From positions 1 through 5,679 of the forward strand of contig URPV01000066.1 of assembly GCA_900549805.1 (NCBI GenBank): DNA of 5,679 nt, read 5' to 3'. Within the stretch, counting starts at the first letter, position 1. Every line of letters begins with the position of its first letter. Source of the stretch: an uncultured Veillonella sp. Its GTDB lineage: Bacteria; Bacillota; Negativicutes; Veillonellales; Veillonellaceae. The notes under the pieces were generated by a model. It had not been told where the DNA came from. It ran no database searches and saw only the letters and a list, made by a program, of their open reading frames with translations. Shown here in pieces: positions 5,318 through 5,679 of this stretch. The position numbers were made by a program, and so were the translations under genes.

Positions 5318-5679
5318 CTATTTTTTAAAGAGGTCAATTTCCGCCTGAGTTAATTCTTGATAGGATCCAGCTTTTTCAATCCCATCCAAATTAATAGGTC
5401 CTATTCGTAAGCGTTTTAAATAGGTCACCTGGCCTCCAGCGGCACCAATCATACGCTTAACTTGATGGAATTTGCCCTCCTCAATAGTTAAATAGCAAAG
5501 ATTGCTTTCACTATCAACAGCTTCTTCCACAAGCTTTATGGACGCCGGTTTACAGATGCTACCATCTCCTAAAACCATCCCCTCTTGTATCCGGCTAATT
5601 CCTTGCTCCGTCAATACCCCTTCGTAGTGGACTTCATAGGTTTTAGGTATGTGCTTCTTTCCGTGAATAATGGAATGAC
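5318..5679 (-). CDS. rsuA: RsuA-family 16S rRNA pseudouridine synthase (C-terminal part, runs off the right edge)
   Basis: The last 119 residues of a RsuA/RluB/RluE/RluF-type pseudouridine synthase; RsuA converts U516 of 16S rRNA. Reading from the edge gives 'HSIIHGKKHIPKTYEVHYEG', the usual 'P.....K.Y.V...G' strand after the catalytic domain's first half, then 'CKPASIKLVEE', the family motif 'EGKFHQVKRMIGAAGGQV' and 'LKRLRIGPINLD' with 'GSYQELTQAEIDLF' near the end. The layout fits RsuA better than the large-subunit RluB type, but the split is tentative. The catalytic aspartate (GRLD motif) and the S4-like N-terminus lie outside the window. An internal TTG at 5614 is not a start: the frame and the homology continue to the edge. 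It ends in AAAAAATAG, 14 bases before the peptidase ATG. Confidence 0.9.
   Translation of the reverse strand, partial: HSIIHGKKHIPKTYEVHYEGVLTEQGISRIQEGMVLGDGSICKPASIKLVEEAVDSESNLCYLTIEEGKFHQVKRMIGAAGGQVTYLKRLRIGPINLDGIEKAGSYQELTQAEIDLFKK

Noticed and set aside
5615..5679. A start of the rsuA-type gene at the TTG at 5614
   Set aside because: The frame is open to the window edge and the upstream residues match the family's K.Y.V strand, so the gene continues beyond the window.

Overview
The window is a tightly packed, single-direction block of housekeeping genes. Every convincing gene is on the minus strand, so transcription runs from the right edge to the left edge. The order in that direction is rsuA-type pseudouridine synthase (partial), an M24B Xaa-Pro-type peptidase, efp, two Asp23/Gls24-family genes in tandem, nusB, a TsaD/Kae1-like M22-family gene, xseA and xseB (partial). 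No RNA gene, CRISPR array, insertion sequence, prophage or integrase was seen, and the longest gene-free stretch is about 110 bases.

The organism looks like a low-to-moderate GC Firmicute (roughly 40-45% by counting a few lines). The order resembles the Bacillus/Clostridia cluster yqhT(pepP)-efp-...-yqhY(asp23)-nusB-folD-xseA-xseB. It differs in three ways: there is no spoIIIA or accBC block between efp and asp23, there are two asp23-like genes instead of one, and an M22-family gene sits where folD is found in Bacillus. This would fit an asporogenous member of the Negativicutes (Veillonella/Dialister-like) or Clostridia; the assignment is an inference from gene order and composition, not a match.

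Region by region: 5679-4236 holds the C-terminal 119 residues of rsuA and then the peptidase gene, 14 bases apart. 4220-3663 is efp, a translation factor that relieves polyproline stalling. 3662-3552 is a 111-base leader with a clear intrinsic terminator that ends just before the Shine-Dalgarno sequence of the first asp23 gene. From 3551 to 1 the genes asp23, asp23, nusB, M22-like, xseA and xseB form a likely operon with short gaps or overlaps; both asp23-2/nusB and xseA/xseB overlap by exactly 17 bases, each with a strong internal ribosome binding site. The functions are general: rRNA modification, peptide turnover, translation elongation, envelope stress/alkaline-shock-type proteins, transcription antitermination and exonuclease VII.

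The window is mostly ordinary. The points worth a second look are the terminator placed inside the asp23-nusB operon leader together with a boxA-like sequence (NusB, encoded downstream, is a boxA-binding antitermination factor), the apparent lack of a good start codon for the second asp23 gene although its domain homology runs upstream of the only standard start, and the M22 paralogue in the folD position.
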